DNA of 64,000 nt from Opitutaceae bacterium UBA2377 (GCA_002344205.1 DDSZ01000005.1:1-64000), one strand, 5' to 3'; counted from the first letter of the stretch, positions 51,194 to 59,489 are shown. Translations and numbers: made by a program. The notes: a model not told the origin generated them from the sequence alone.

Positions 51194-52696
51194 TCAATCT
51201 TCCAAAATTTCCGAATCGGGGCTTTGCTCGGCCGAGCGCCACTTGGGGAGGTGCGGCGCCTGCTTCGCCCGCTCCTGGGCTTCGCGGATCGCCGAGAACG
51301 ACATGCCCGGCTCGTGCTTTTCCTTGCCCACGAGGTCGAAGTAAACCGGACAGCCGGCGAGGCCAAATTCCTCGACCAAGCCGGCCTCCAAATAGCGGCG
51401 ATACTGTTCCGTAAGTTTTTCCTCACGGTTGCAAAACAGCTTGATGCGGAACGGGCGCGTGCCGGTCTGCGTGGCGTAATAGACGCGGAAGCGCTTGCCG
51501 CCGACGGCCGGGGGCGGCGTCCGTTCGGTGAGGTAGCCGAGCACTTTGTTCAGCTTGGCGGTGGGCAGTTTCGTATCGAGCTGCCGGTGCAGTTTCACCG
51601 CCGCATTGAGCATCCGGTCCACCTCGTAGCCGCTCATCGCCGAGACAAACACCACGGGTGCCCCGGGCGTGAAATACAACCGGTCAAACAGGGCGCGTTC
51701 ATATTTCTCCCGGTAGTCGCGCTCGCTGGTGTAGGGCTCGATCCCGCCCTGCGCCTTGAAGGCCTTTTTCACGAGGTCCCATTTGTTCACCACGATGATG
51801 ATGGGCTTCCGCTCCTTCACGGCCTCGCCCGCGATGGCCTTGTCCTGCTGCGTCACACCGTCCATCGCGTCGAGCACGAGAAAGACGACATCCGTCTGCC
51901 TGATGGCATCGAGCGAGCGCAGCCGGGAAAAATACTCCACCGGCGAAGCCAGCTTCGTCGCGGCCTTGATACCGGCCGTGTCAATCAGCCGGAAGGGATA
52001 CATCTGTCCGTCGCGTCCCTTGAATTCGAAGGGCAGCTCGATGGCGTCGCGGGTGGTCCCGGGCACGTCGCTCACGATCAGCCGGTCGCTTTGCAGGAGC
52101 CGGTTGCTGAGGGAGGACTTGCCGACGTTGGGCCGGCCGATGAAGCAGACGCCGAGCGGACGTTCGGCTTCCGACCCGGTCGCCGCCGGCGCGGGCCCCA
52201 GCGTCGCAAGAATGGCATCGCGCAGCTCGTTTTCCCCGCGGCCATGCTCGGCGGAGACGCGCAACGGTTCGCCCAAGCCCAGCCGGTAGGCTTCCGCCAG
52301 CTCGATCTTCTCGTCGTCAAAGTCGGCCTTGTTGATCACGAGACACACGGGCTTTTTGCTGCGGCGCAGCATGCCGGCGATTTTCTCGTCGAGCGCGGTG
52401 ATGCCCTCCAGCCCGTCGATGACGAAGAGGATCAACGAGGCCGCCGCGATGGCGAAGTCCACCTGCGTTTCCGAGGCGGCTGTGAGCGCCGCCGGCGTGT
52501 CCTTGCCCTTGTAGCCAAGCCCGCCGGTGTCGAACAGCGTGTAGGCGCCGTCGGCGATCTCGGCCGAGATCACGTCCCGCGTGACCCCCGGCTGATCGTG
52601 CACGATGGAGATGCGTTTGCGGGCGAGCCGGTTGAAGAGGCGGCTCTTGCCGACATTGGGCCGGCCGACGATGGCTACGGTGCGCAGGGTGCTCAT
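51194..52696 (-). CDS. der: GTPase Der (EngA)
   Basis: A double GTPase for 50S ribosome assembly, 500 residues. First G domain: VAIVGRPNVGKSRLFNRL, DTGGLGY, VINKADFDDEK. Second: VCFIGRPNVGKSSLSNRL, IDTAGIK, VVNKWDLVKKAF. The KH-like C-terminal domain has YEVDRMLNAAVKLH and GKRFRVYYATQTGTRPFRIKLFCN. The first G1 loop ends in Ser-Arg rather than Ser-Thr or Ser-Ser, a minor change. Its ATG overlaps the stop of the upstream aminotransferase gene (ATGA), so they are translated together. Confidence 0.95.
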   Translation of the reverse strand: MSTLRTVAIVGRPNVGKSRLFNRLARKRISIVHDQPGVTRDVISAEIADGAYTLFDTGGLGYKGKDTPAALTAASETQVDFAIAAASLILFVIDGLEGITALDEKIAGMLRRSKKPVCLVINKADFDDEKIELAEAYRLGLGEPLRVSAEHGRGENELRDAILATLGPAPAATGSEAERPLGVCFIGRPNVGKSSLSNRLLQSDRLIVSDVPGTTRDAIELPFEFKGRDGQMYPFRLIDTAGIKAATKLASPVEYFSRLRSLDAIRQTDVVFLVLDAMDGVTQQDKAIAGEAVKERKPIIIVVNKWDLVKKAFKAQGGIEPYTSERDYREKYERALFDRLYFTPGAPVVFVSAMSGYEVDRMLNAAVKLHRQLDTKLPTAKLNKVLGYLTERTPPPAVGGKRFRVYYATQTGTRPFRIKLFCNREEKLTEQYRRYLEAGLVEEFGLAGCPVYFDLVGKEKHEPGMSFSAIREAQERAKQAPHLPKWRSAEQSPDSEILED

Positions 52697-53874
52697 GATC
52701 GGAGGGATTGGACGTAGCGGTCGATCCGGTCGCAGGCCGTGATCAGCTGCTCGTAACCGGTGGCAAAACAGGCGCGGACATGGCCGCGGCCCCCGGGGCC
52801 GAACGCGGTGCCCGGCACGACGGCGACCTTCTCCTGCCTGAGCAGGCCGACCGCAAAATCCCCCTCTCCCTGCCCCGTGGCGGTGATGTCGGGAAAGGCG
52901 TAAAACGAACCGCGAGGGGCATGGCATTTGAGCCCGGCCGCATTGAAGCGGCGCACGACCAGATCCCGCCGACGGTGGTATTCCTCGCGCATCTGCACGA
53001 CGGCCTCCCAGCCGTTGCGCAGCGCCTCGACGGCCGCCTCCTGCGCGATGATCGATGCGCACATCATGGAATACTGGTGCACCTTCATCATGGCGTCGAT
53101 CAGCGGCGCCGGGCCGCAGGCATAGCCGATGCGCCAGCCGGTCATGGCAAAGGCCTTGGAGAAGCCGTGCAGGAAAATCGTCCGCTCGGTCATGCCTGGC
53201 AGGCTGGCGATGCTGGTGTGCGTGCCGTCAAAGGTCAGCTCCGAGTAAATCTCATCGCTCAGCACCAGCAGGTCTTTCTCCCGGCAAAACGCCGCGATTT
53301 GCTCGAGTTGCGCGCGGTCGCAGGTGCCGCCGGTCGGGTTGCAGGGCAGATTGAGCATCAGCAGCTTCGCGCCCGGCTGCCAGGCGGCGCGCAGGGTCTC
53401 GGCCGTCAGGGCAAAGTTGTCCTTCGCATAGGTTGGCACGGCGATGCCCTGCGCGTGGGCCAGCGCGATGCTCGGGTGATACGACACATAGCAGGGCTGG
53501 TGATACATCACCTTGTCGCCGGGATTGCAGAAGGCGCGGAAGGCGAGATCGAGCGCCTCGGACACGCCGACGGTCACGATGATCTGGTCGTCCGGCCGGT
53601 AGCTCACGCCAAAGTGCGTGCCGACATAGTCGGCGATGGCGCGGCGCAACTCCAGCAGGCCAAGATTCGAGGTATAGCAGGTCTTGCCGTCCTCGATGGC
53701 GGTGATGGCGGCTTTGCGGATGTGCCAGGGGGTGACGAAGTCGGGCTCGCCGACACCGAGCGAAATGACGTCCTGGCCCTTGAGCTTGGAGACCAGTTCG
53801 AAGAAATCGCGGATGCCGCTCTTCGGCAGCGCAGCCACATGGCCCGCCACCCAACGTTGGGGATCGGTGCTCAT
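52693..53874 (-). CDS. Class I/II PLP aminotransferase
   Basis: 393 residues. Marks: ISLGVGEPDFVTPWHI at the substrate entrance, VTVGVSEALDLAFRAFCNPGDKV, LNLPCNPTGGTCDRAQLE, LLVLSDEIYSELTFDG and the PLP Lys in [41 protein letters not shown] holds the carboxylate-binding Arg. It resembles the aspartate/aromatic aminotransferases that follow an Lrp-type gene in one operon, as here; that neighbour suggests an amino-acid-responsive enzyme. The exact substrate is open. It is a second member of the family in the window, distinct from the one at 43919. Confidence 0.9.
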   Translation of the reverse strand: MSTDPQRWVAGHVAALPKSGIRDFFELVSKLKGQDVISLGVGEPDFVTPWHIRKAAITAIEDGKTCYTSNLGLLELRRAIADYVGTHFGVSYRPDDQIIVTVGVSEALDLAFRAFCNPGDKVMYHQPCYVSYHPSIALAHAQGIAVPTYAKDNFALTAETLRAAWQPGAKLLMLNLPCNPTGGTCDRAQLEQIAAFCREKDLLVLSDEIYSELTFDGTHTSIASLPGMTERTIFLHGFSKAFAMTGWRIGYACGPAPLIDAMMKVHQYSMMCASIIAQEAAVEALRNGWEAVVQMREEYHRRRDLVVRRFNAAGLKCHAPRGSFYAFPDITATGQGEGDFAVGLLRQEKVAVVPGTAFGPGGRGHVRACFATGYEQLITACDRIDRYVQSLRS

Positions 53875-53885
53875 TTGGGGATCCC

Positions 53886-54374
53886 TCAGGCCACCACGTT
53901 GAGCCGCGCATCACGGCCGGGATCGCCCGCCAACATGAACCCCTGCTCCTTGTAGGTGCGCAGGAGGAAATGCGTGGAGGTCGAGAGCACGCCCTCGATG
54001 GTGGAAAGCCGCTCCGAGACGAAGGCCGCGACCTTCTGGAGCGAGGGGCCCTTCACAAAGACCAGCAGGTCGTAGCCGCCCGACATGAGGTGGCAGCTCT
54101 CGACCTCGTCGAACCGGCTGATCCGTTCGGCCAGCCGGTTGAACCCGCCCCCGCCTTCCGGCGTCAGCTTCACCTCGATCACCGCGCGCACGGCCGAGGC
54201 GGCGGCGGCCTCGTGGGAAAGATCGAGCACCGGACGCCAGCCGAGGAAGATTTTATCTTTTTTCAGCTGTTCCAGGTGCTGTTCGACTTCAGCCACGGAC
54301 AGCCCGGCCACTTGCGCGAGTTGCGCCACGGTCAGGCTGCCGCCATCGATCAGGAGCTTGAGAACAGGGTTCAT
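53886..54374 (-). CDS. Lrp/AsnC family transcriptional regulator
   Basis: 162 residues. The N-terminal winged helix is short: NPVLKLLIDGGSLTVAQLAQVAG and LSVAEVEQHLEQLKKDKIFLGW. The C-terminal RAM/effector domain has AVRAVIEVKLTPEGGGGFNRLAERISRF, ESCHLMSGGYDLLVFVKGPSLQKVAAFV and VLSTSTHFLLRTYKEQG, with the GxYD ligand-binding segment. It is 11 bases ahead of the aminotransferase gene, which it probably regulates in response to an amino acid. The 154 bases up to ffh hold no gene. Confidence 0.9.
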   Translation of the reverse strand: MNPVLKLLIDGGSLTVAQLAQVAGLSVAEVEQHLEQLKKDKIFLGWRPVLDLSHEAAAASAVRAVIEVKLTPEGGGGFNRLAERISRFDEVESCHLMSGGYDLLVFVKGPSLQKVAAFVSERLSTIEGVLSTSTHFLLRTYKEQGFMLAGDPGRDARLNVVA

Positions 54375-54482
54375 GACATGCCCATGGTGACAAGGATACC
54401 CCGCACTAATCCATCCTAATGTTTGCCGGCCCCCGGCCGGGTTTCCGCCCGCCCGTTTCCCTCCGCCGGACCCGGGGCAAAA

Positions 54483-54509
54483 TTTAGCGTGGATTAGCGC
54501 GGATTAGCG
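54483..54509 (+). repeat. Short direct repeats upstream of ffh
   Basis: GGATTAGCG occurs at 54491-54499 and 54501-54509, with a partial copy (TTTAGCG) just before. The spacing is 10 bases, one helical turn. An inverted form (CTAATCC) lies at 54406-54412. The run is 20 bases before the ffh start codon and may be a protein-binding site or a fragment of a dispersed repeat. Confidence 0.45.
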
Positions 54510-54528
54510 GTTCAACTGTCCGTTTACC

Positions 54529-55872
54529 ATGTTCGAGTCCCTTACCGACAAGCTTGGCAGCGCCCTCCGCAACCTGCGCGGCGTGGGCAAATTATCCGAG
54601 GAAAACATGGCGGACGCCCTCAAGGAGGTGCGCACCGCCCTGCTCGCCGCCGACGTGCACTTCAAGGTCGCCCGCGATTTCGTCGAGCGCGTGCAGCAGC
54701 AGTGCGTCGGCCAGGAGGTGCTCAAGTCCGTCACCCCCGGCCAGCAGGTCGTCAAGATCATCAACGACGAGCTGGTGAAACTTCTCGGCGAAGGCGAAAA
54801 CGCGCTCTCCACTGCCCGGCCCCTGCGGATCCTGATGGTCGGTCTCCACGGCTCCGGCAAGACCACCTCCACCGCCAAGCTCGGCAAGCTCCTCAAAAAG
54901 CGCGGTTACCGGCCCTTCGTGGCGGCCTGCGACATCTACCGGCCCGCCGCCATCGACCAGCTCGAGATCCTCGCCAAGCAGGAGGAGCTGGGCTTCTACG
55001 CCGACCGCAGCTCAAAGGACGTGCCCGCCATTGGCACCGCCGCGCTGGCGGCGGCCAAGACGGACAACGCCGACTGCATCATCTTTGACACCGCCGGCCG
55101 GCTGCAAATCGACGCCGGCCTCATCGAGGAGGTCAAACGCCTCCGCGCCGCCGTGCAGCCCGACGAGGTCCTGCTCGTGGCCGACGGCGCACTCGGCCAG
55201 GAAGCCGTCAACGTGGCCAAGGCCTTCCACGACGCGCTCCAGCTCACCGGCCTCATCCTGACCAAGATGGACGGCGATGCCCGCGGCGGCGCGGCGCTTT
55301 CCATCAAGTCCATCACCGGCGTCCCCATCAAGTTCACCGGCACCGGCGAGAAGACGGCCGATTTCGAAGTCTTTCATCCCGACCGGCTCGCCTCCCGCAT
55401 CCTCGGCATGGGCGACGTCGTCTCGCTGGTCGAAAAAGCGCAGGAGACCATCGACCAGAAGGACGCGGAGCGCATGGCCGAAAAGCTGCGCAAGGCGGAC
55501 TTCAACCTGGAGGACTTCCTCGCGCAGATGCAGCAGGTCAAAAAAATGGGCTCCATGCAAAGCCTCATGGGCATGATCCCCGGCATGAACGGCGTGCAGT
55601 TGCCCGACGATTCGGAAAAGCAGCTCGCCCGCACCGAGGCCATCATTCGCTCCATGACCATCCAGGAGCGTCGGAAACCCGAGCTCCTCAACGGCAGCCG
55701 CCGCAAGCGCATCGCCGACGGCTCCGGCGTGAAGATCGTCGAGGTCAACCAGCTCATGAAGCAGTTCCAACAAATGCAGCAGATGATGAAGATGATGAAA
55801 GGCGGGAACCAAAAGAAGCTCATGCGCCAGATGGAGGCCATGAAGGGCAAAGGCGGGTTCCCGGGGTTCTGA
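54529..55872 (+). CDS. ffh: Signal recognition particle protein Ffh
   Basis: 447 residues. The N domain starts [26 protein letters not shown]. The GTPase has [21 protein letters not shown] (P loop), [16 protein letters not shown] and [22 protein letters not shown]. The C-terminal M domain is Met-rich ([22 protein letters not shown]) and carries the [17 protein letters not shown]-binding motif. One detail: the P loop begins GLHGSGKT where GLQGSGKT is common. Ffh directs membrane proteins to SecY together with FtsY and 4.5S RNA, neither of which was seen here. Confidence 0.97.
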   Translation: MFESLTDKLGSALRNLRGVGKLSEENMADALKEVRTALLAADVHFKVARDFVERVQQQCVGQEVLKSVTPGQQVVKIINDELVKLLGEGENALSTARPLRILMVGLHGSGKTTSTAKLGKLLKKRGYRPFVAACDIYRPAAIDQLEILAKQEELGFYADRSSKDVPAIGTAALAAAKTDNADCIIFDTAGRLQIDAGLIEEVKRLRAAVQPDEVLLVADGALGQEAVNVAKAFHDALQLTGLILTKMDGDARGGAALSIKSITGVPIKFTGTGEKTADFEVFHPDRLASRILGMGDVVSLVEKAQETIDQKDAERMAEKLRKADFNLEDFLAQMQQVKKMGSMQSLMGMIPGMNGVQLPDDSEKQLARTEAIIRSMTIQERRKPELLNGSRRKRIADGSGVKIVEVNQLMKQFQQMQQMMKMMKGGNQKKLMRQMEAMKGKGGFPGF

Positions 55873-55879
55873 CCGGCAC

Positions 55880-56389
55880 ATGAGCAAGGCCTTCACCCGG
55901 GAGGACGACACCGGCGAAGAACCGGTGCTGCCGCCGCCGGTTTCCGTGTTGCCGCCCGGCGCGAAGAATTACCTGACCGCGCATGGCGCCGGGGTGCTGC
56001 GCGCCGAGCTCGCCCGCTTGCTGGAGACGGAGCGTCCGCCGCTGGTCGCACGGATGGACGACCCCGACGCCAAGCGTGAACTCCAAGTGCTTGATCGGCG
56101 CATCCAATATTTGCAGCAGAGCCTGCGCACGGCCGAGGTGGCGATGCCGCCACCACCACCGCATGAGGTGGTGCGCTTCGGCGCGACCGTTACCGTGCGC
56201 GAGCGCAGCGGCAGCCTCGCGACCTACCGCATCGTCGGCGTGGACGAAACGGAATTCGGCGCGGACAACATCAGTTGGCTTTCCCCGCTGGCCCGCGCAT
56301 TGCTCAACGCCCGGTTCGGCGAACGGGTTGTCTTCAAGGCTCCGCGCGGTCTCACCGAATTGGAGATCGCCGGCATCACCTACGAGTGA
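55880..56389 (+). CDS. GreA/GreB-like factor with shortened coiled coil
   Basis: 169 residues. The N-terminal helices (YLTAHGAGVLRAELARLLETERPPLVAR and DRRIQYLQQSLRTAEV) resemble the GreB hairpin, and the C-terminal FKBP-like domain is clear: VRFGATVTVRERSGSLATYRIVGVDETE, NISWLSPLARALLNARFGE and PRGLTELEIAGITYE. Between RP and DRR only about 18 residues remain, against about 33 in E. coli GreB, and the catalytic tip pattern (GDRSENADY in GreB) is missing. Transcript cleavage is therefore doubtful; it may act as a secondary-channel inhibitor or competitor. It is 7 bases from ffh, on the same strand. Confidence 0.85.
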   Translation: MSKAFTREDDTGEEPVLPPPVSVLPPGAKNYLTAHGAGVLRAELARLLETERPPLVARMDDPDAKRELQVLDRRIQYLQQSLRTAEVAMPPPPPHEVVRFGATVTVRERSGSLATYRIVGVDETEFGADNISWLSPLARALLNARFGERVVFKAPRGLTELEIAGITYE

Positions 56390-56395
56390 GGCTTC

Positions 56396-56455
56396 TCATA
56401 CCCGCTCCAGCTTGAGCGGATAAGTGGCCTTGGAGGCCGCTTGGGCGACGTAAAG
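56396..56455 (-). pseudogene. 3' fragment of the NHL-repeat gene, left copy
   Basis: The last codons of the beta-propeller gene at 58533-59489 (LYVAQAASKATYPLKLERV) occur here in the same orientation, with silent changes only. It is part of a 199-bp duplicated gene junction (56257-56455) and ends abruptly in the repeats of the transposase element. Confidence 0.85.
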
Positions 56456-56456
56456 A

Positions 56457-56540
56457 CCAAGCAAAAAACCAAGCAAAAGGGAACCAAGCAAAAGAACCAA
56501 GCAAAAGGAGACCAAGCAAAAGGGGTCAGACCAAGCAAAA
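56457..56540 (+). repeat. Six copies of CCAAGCAAAA left of the transposase gene
   Basis: The 10-mer occurs at 56457, 56469, 56484, 56497, 56512 and 56531, separated by variable 2-9 bases; the last copies include GGGGTCAG. Such arrays flank REP-associated transposases. Confidence 0.85.
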
Positions 56541-57588
56541 GGGGTCAGGTTTTAAGTATTAATATTGACGGATAAAACCGGGCGGGCAGAGTCGGCGGCA
56601 TGGCCCGCAAGCTGCGACTGGAGTTCCCGGGGGCATGTTACCATGTGATCAACCGGGGCAATTACCGGGCGGACATCTTCCGCTCGGAGGGGGCGCAGGC
56701 GGCGTTCGAGTCCTGTCTGTTTGAGGCCTGCGCCAAGTCCGGCTGGGTGCTGCATGCCTTCGTCATCATGAGCAACCACTACCACCTCGCGTTGGAAACA
56801 CCGGCGGGCAATCTGGTGGCCGGCATGCAGTGGTTGCAGGCAACCTTTGCGAACCGGTTCAACAAGCTGCGGGGCGAACGCGGCCACCTGTTCCAAGGCC
56901 GCTACAAGGCCCTGCTGGTGGAGCCGGGCGGGGCGCTGGGTCAGGTCTGCGACTACATCCACCTGAACCCGGTGCGCGCGGGGCTGGTGCCGGTGGAGCG
57001 TCTGGGGGAGTTCCGGCATTCGAGCTACTGGTATCTGGGCCAGCCGAAACGGCGGCCGGAGTTTCTACAGGTGCAGACGGCGCTGCTGGAAGCCGGCAGC
57101 CTGACCGATACGCCGGCCGGGCGGCGCAGCTATGCCGCCTATCTGGCCTGGCAGGCGGAGACCGGCCCGGCGGGGAAGAACCAAGCCTACGTCAGCCTGA
57201 GCCAGGGCTGGGCGCTGGGAACCCAAGGCTACAAACGCGCGCTGATCAAAGACCATGCCCTGCTGGCGGAGTCCCGGGCGTGGGCGGACGAGGGCGCGCA
57301 GGAGATCCGGGCAGCCGTTTGGCAGGAGCAGCTCGCCCGCTGCCTGCGCGAGTTGGACAAAGGTCCGGCGGACATCACCGGCGGCCGCAAATCGGCCCCA
57401 TGGAAGGTTGCCATCGCGGCCCATCTCAAACAAAAGAGCCAGGTGACCAACCGTTGGTTATGCGAACAACTGCAAATGGGCACGCCGGTCAGCGTCAGCC
57501 AGCACGTCGGCCAGGCCCGGCGGCAACCCGGCCCCGCGCGCCAGCTCCTAAAGACGCTGAATGAAAACATTAAAACCTGACCCCTTTT
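56537..57588 (+). mobile_element. REP-associated tyrosine transposase element with 19-bp inverted repeats
   Basis: AAAAGGGGTCAGGTTTTAA (56537-56555) is repeated perfectly in inverse orientation at 57570-57588, where it overlaps the end of the transposase coding sequence. The element is 1052 bp and holds a single gene. Outside it are the direct repeats at 56457-56540 and 57585-57625. A truncated second copy of its left part lies at 58212-58392. Confidence 0.8.
56600..57580 (+). CDS. REP-associated tyrosine transposase (Y1_Tnp, IS200-like)
   Basis: 326 residues. The Y1 HUH nuclease domain (1-145) starts KLRLEFPGACYHVINRGNYRAD. The metal-binding HUH is in VIMSNHYHLALETPAGNL, and the catalytic Tyr is probably in VCDYIHLNPVRAGLV. 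RGHLFQGRYKALLVE is typical of the RAYT group. A long C-terminal part (about 200-326) with a DnaA/HTH-like helix (HLKQKSQVTNRWLCEQLQMG) probably binds the repeats. RAYTs move or copy REP sequences rather than whole insertion sequences. The start ATG has no strong ribosome site. Confidence 0.93.
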   Translation: MARKLRLEFPGACYHVINRGNYRADIFRSEGAQAAFESCLFEACAKSGWVLHAFVIMSNHYHLALETPAGNLVAGMQWLQATFANRFNKLRGERGHLFQGRYKALLVEPGGALGQVCDYIHLNPVRAGLVPVERLGEFRHSSYWYLGQPKRRPEFLQVQTALLEAGSLTDTPAGRRSYAAYLAWQAETGPAGKNQAYVSLSQGWALGTQGYKRALIKDHALLAESRAWADEGAQEIRAAVWQEQLARCLRELDKGPADITGGRKSAPWKVAIAAHLKQKSQVTNRWLCEQLQMGTPVSVSQHVGQARRQPGPARQLLKTLNENIKT

Positions 57589-57625
57589 CTGCATCCTGAC
57601 CCCTTTTCTGCATCCTTTTCTGCAT
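57585..57625 (+). repeat. Three copies of TTTTCTGCAT right of the transposase gene
   Basis: Copies start at 57585, 57604 and 57616. CCTGACCCC precedes the first two. This is the right-hand counterpart of the CCAAGCAAAA array and shares the GGGGTCAG core in inverse orientation. Confidence 0.8.
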
Positions 57626-57633
57626 CTTATAAT
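57605..57633 (+). promoter_or_regulatory. Candidate sigma-70 promoter of the low-GC membrane gene
   Basis: A perfect TATAAT at 57628-57633 with a weak -35 (TTTCTG, 57605-57610) at 17 bases. It overlaps the right-hand repeats and lies 23 bases before the start codon at 57657. Confidence 0.45.
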
Positions 57634-57656
57634 GCTGTATAGAAACAGCTAATTAT

Positions 57657-57989
57657 ATGGACCTGTTAATAGAATGGATTGTTTTCTTAGTTATTTATTT
57701 TTCATCTACACAGTGGGTGCGCGCATTGGCTTCAAAAAACGGAATAAGAAGAGAATGGGCATTGACCCCATGCGTGTTATCTATAATATTTTTAAAATCT
57801 GCTATAGTCTATAAAATATTTAATATACGTTGCCCGATACTACCGGGACAGGATTCAGACGTTGTTTACTTAGGAGTTGCCATACTCACGATGATGATCG
57901 CTATCATTATGATAGCCCTAGAATTCCTGATAGACGGTAAGAAATATCGAAAAGACAGGGATCCAAAAGAGGTTAATGGTCGGAAGTGA
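57657..57989 (+). CDS. Low-GC membrane protein of unknown function
   Basis: 110 residues with three likely membrane helices: IEWIVFLVIYFSSTQWV, TPCVLSIIFLKSAIVYKIF and YLGVAILTMMIAIIMIALEFLI, then a basic tail (DGKKYRKDRDPKE). Base composition is strikingly AT-rich and codon use (ATA, TTA, AGA) differs from every neighbour, so the gene is foreign. I recognise no family. It lies between the intact and the truncated transposase copies inside the duplicated greB/NHL junction and has its own TATAAT box. Confidence 0.7.
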   Translation: MDLLIEWIVFLVIYFSSTQWVRALASKNGIRREWALTPCVLSIIFLKSAIVYKIFNIRCPILPGQDSDVVYLGVAILTMMIAIIMIALEFLIDGKKYRKDRDPKEVNGRK

Positions 57990-58211
57990 ACCCCACGGGC
58001 CAACCACAGCACGGTGACGACCAAAGGCAGCCGAACGGGCCAAACCTATGGGGTCAGTTATCATGAGAGGCAGCTAAGGAAAGCAGCCGAGCCGCAGGTC
58101 GGACGGTGGTATACTTGGCGGTGCCGTAAACTATACCGAAATCGACCATCACAAACGCTAGTCGGTGGCCTGCACGCTGGACGCGCAAGGCCGCCAACCC
58201 CGATGAAAAGG
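57990..58211. other. Non-coding stretch between the low-GC gene and the truncated transposase copy
   Basis: No supported gene. Short open frames here have skewed composition and no family match. It holds the words GGGCCAA and GGGGTCAG that recur in the transposase flanks, so it is probably eroded element sequence. Confidence 0.5.
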
Positions 58212-58392
58212 GCCAAGCCAAAGGAGTCAGGTTTTGAGTATTAATATTTACGGATAAAACCGGGCGTGCAGAGTCGGCAGCATGGCCCGCAAGCTGCGAC
58301 TGGAGTTTCCGGGAGCATGTTACCATGTGATCAACCGGGGCAATTACCGGGCGGACATCTTCCGGACGGAGAAGACAAGGCGGCGTTCATGA
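58212..58392 (+). pseudogene. Truncated second copy of the transposase element
   Basis: Bases 58212-58372 repeat the left end of the element (GTCAGGTTTT, then the 5' part of the gene) with few changes. The ATG at 58282 opens MARKLRLEFPGACYHVINRG, which ends at 58392 after 36 residues where the homology breaks into a greB fragment. Confidence 0.85.
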
Positions 58393-58525
58393 CGGCGCGG
58401 ACAACATCAGTTGGCTATCCCCGCTGGCCCGTGCATTGCTCAACGCCCGGCTCGACGAGCGAGTCACCTTCAAGGCTCCGCGCGGTCTCACCGAATTGGA
58501 GATCGCCGGCATCACCTACGAGTGA
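58393..58525 (+). pseudogene. 3' fragment of the Gre-like gene, right copy
   Basis: The last 43 codons of the Gre-like gene (ADNISWLSPLARALLNARLDE, then PRGLTELEIAGITYE) appear a second time, without a start. Together with the NHL 3' end it forms the right copy of the duplicated junction (58393-58592), about 8% different from the left copy. Confidence 0.88.
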
Positions 58526-58532
58526 TGGCTTC

Positions 58533-59489
58533 TCACACCCGTTCCAGCTTGAGCGGGTAAGTGGCCTTTGAGGCCGCTTGGGCGACATAGAGGCTCCCGT
58601 CGCTGGCATCCACCACGACATCGTGCGGGTGCACGAAAAACTCCTCCTGGTGCTGCATCGGCTGCAGCACGCCGTCCCGGTAAACCGGCGGCGTGCCGCC
58701 GATGTTGGCGACCACGCGCAGGCTTTTTTCATCCAGCACGGAAACATAGCCGCGGCTGTCATAGTCCGCGGGCCAGTTGTCGCCGATGTGCGGGCAGTAG
58801 AGGTGGCCCTGATGGCGGTGAAACATCCGCGGGTTGCCGCCGGGCATTTCCACGCGCTGCAATTTCTCCCCGGTGACGGAGACCCGCAGCAGGTGCTGCT
58901 GGTCGCACATGGCGATCAGCAGCGTGGGCTCCGGCGCGCTCCACGTATCCATGATGCCGCCGTGCGGACCCCAATGGCCGATGCCGCCCTCCGCGCCGCC
59001 GAAGATCGCCTTGAACGCGCCGTCCGCTCCGTAATGCACGACGTAATCGCGTCCGTAGCCATCCAGCACGAAAAAGTCTCCGTTGGGATGATGTAGCGTC
59101 CACGCCGGCATGTAGTCCGCCGCCTTGGCGTATTTGCCGGTGTGCTCCGGCCAGCCCCATTCCTGGAGGATGCGGCCGTCGGTCGTCGTTTTGCGCACGC
59201 GGCCGGTCGCCGTGCAGGTCATATACAACACTTCGCAGCCGATCTCCGTCACGATGGTCAGCCCGTGGGCGCCCGGCAGATCCGTGCCCCATTTGTGCAC
59301 CAACCGGCCCGAACGGTCGTAGATGATGACGTTGTTGGCGGTGTGGTCCGTCAGCAAGATGATGTGACCTTCCCGGTCCTGCACGAGGGCATGGCAATTT
59401 TTGACCGGAGTGGACTCATCCAGCACGCCCCAGCCGGGCACCGGCCGGTAGCGAAACTCTCCCTGCCCCATCGCGCCATTGCCGTGCAT
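58533..59489 (-). CDS. NHL-repeat / six-bladed beta-propeller protein
   Basis: 318 residues made of repeats: YRPVPGWGVLDESTPVKNCHALVQDREGHIILLTD, NVIIYDRSGRLVHKWGTDLPGAHGLT, GRILQEWGWPEHTG, NGDFFVLDGYGRDYVVHYGADG and DVVVDASDGSLYVAQAASK. No signal peptide is seen, so it probably works in the cytoplasm. The sequence contains paired His and Asp in several blades, which might bind a ligand or metal. Members of this class act as lyases or lactonases, or as scaffolds; the present role is unknown. Its 3' end is duplicated at 56396. It is 8 bases from yqeY on the same strand. Confidence 0.82.
   Translation of the reverse strand: MHGNGAMGQGEFRYRPVPGWGVLDESTPVKNCHALVQDREGHIILLTDHTANNVIIYDRSGRLVHKWGTDLPGAHGLTIVTEIGCEVLYMTCTATGRVRKTTTDGRILQEWGWPEHTGKYAKAADYMPAWTLHHPNGDFFVLDGYGRDYVVHYGADGAFKAIFGGAEGGIGHWGPHGGIMDTWSAPEPTLLIAMCDQQHLLRVSVTGEKLQRVEMPGGNPRMFHRHQGHLYCPHIGDNWPADYDSRGYVSVLDEKSLRVVANIGGTPPVYRDGVLQPMQHQEEFFVHPHDVVVDASDGSLYVAQAASKATYPLKLERV

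Noticed and set aside
56396..56455. Start of a second NHL-type gene left of the transposase
   Set aside because: Only the last codons are present and the homology ends in the repeats; it is a duplicated 3' fragment.
58014..58244. 76-codon open frame between the low-GC gene and the transposase fragment
   Set aside because: Skewed residue mix, no ribosome site and no family; better explained as eroded element sequence.
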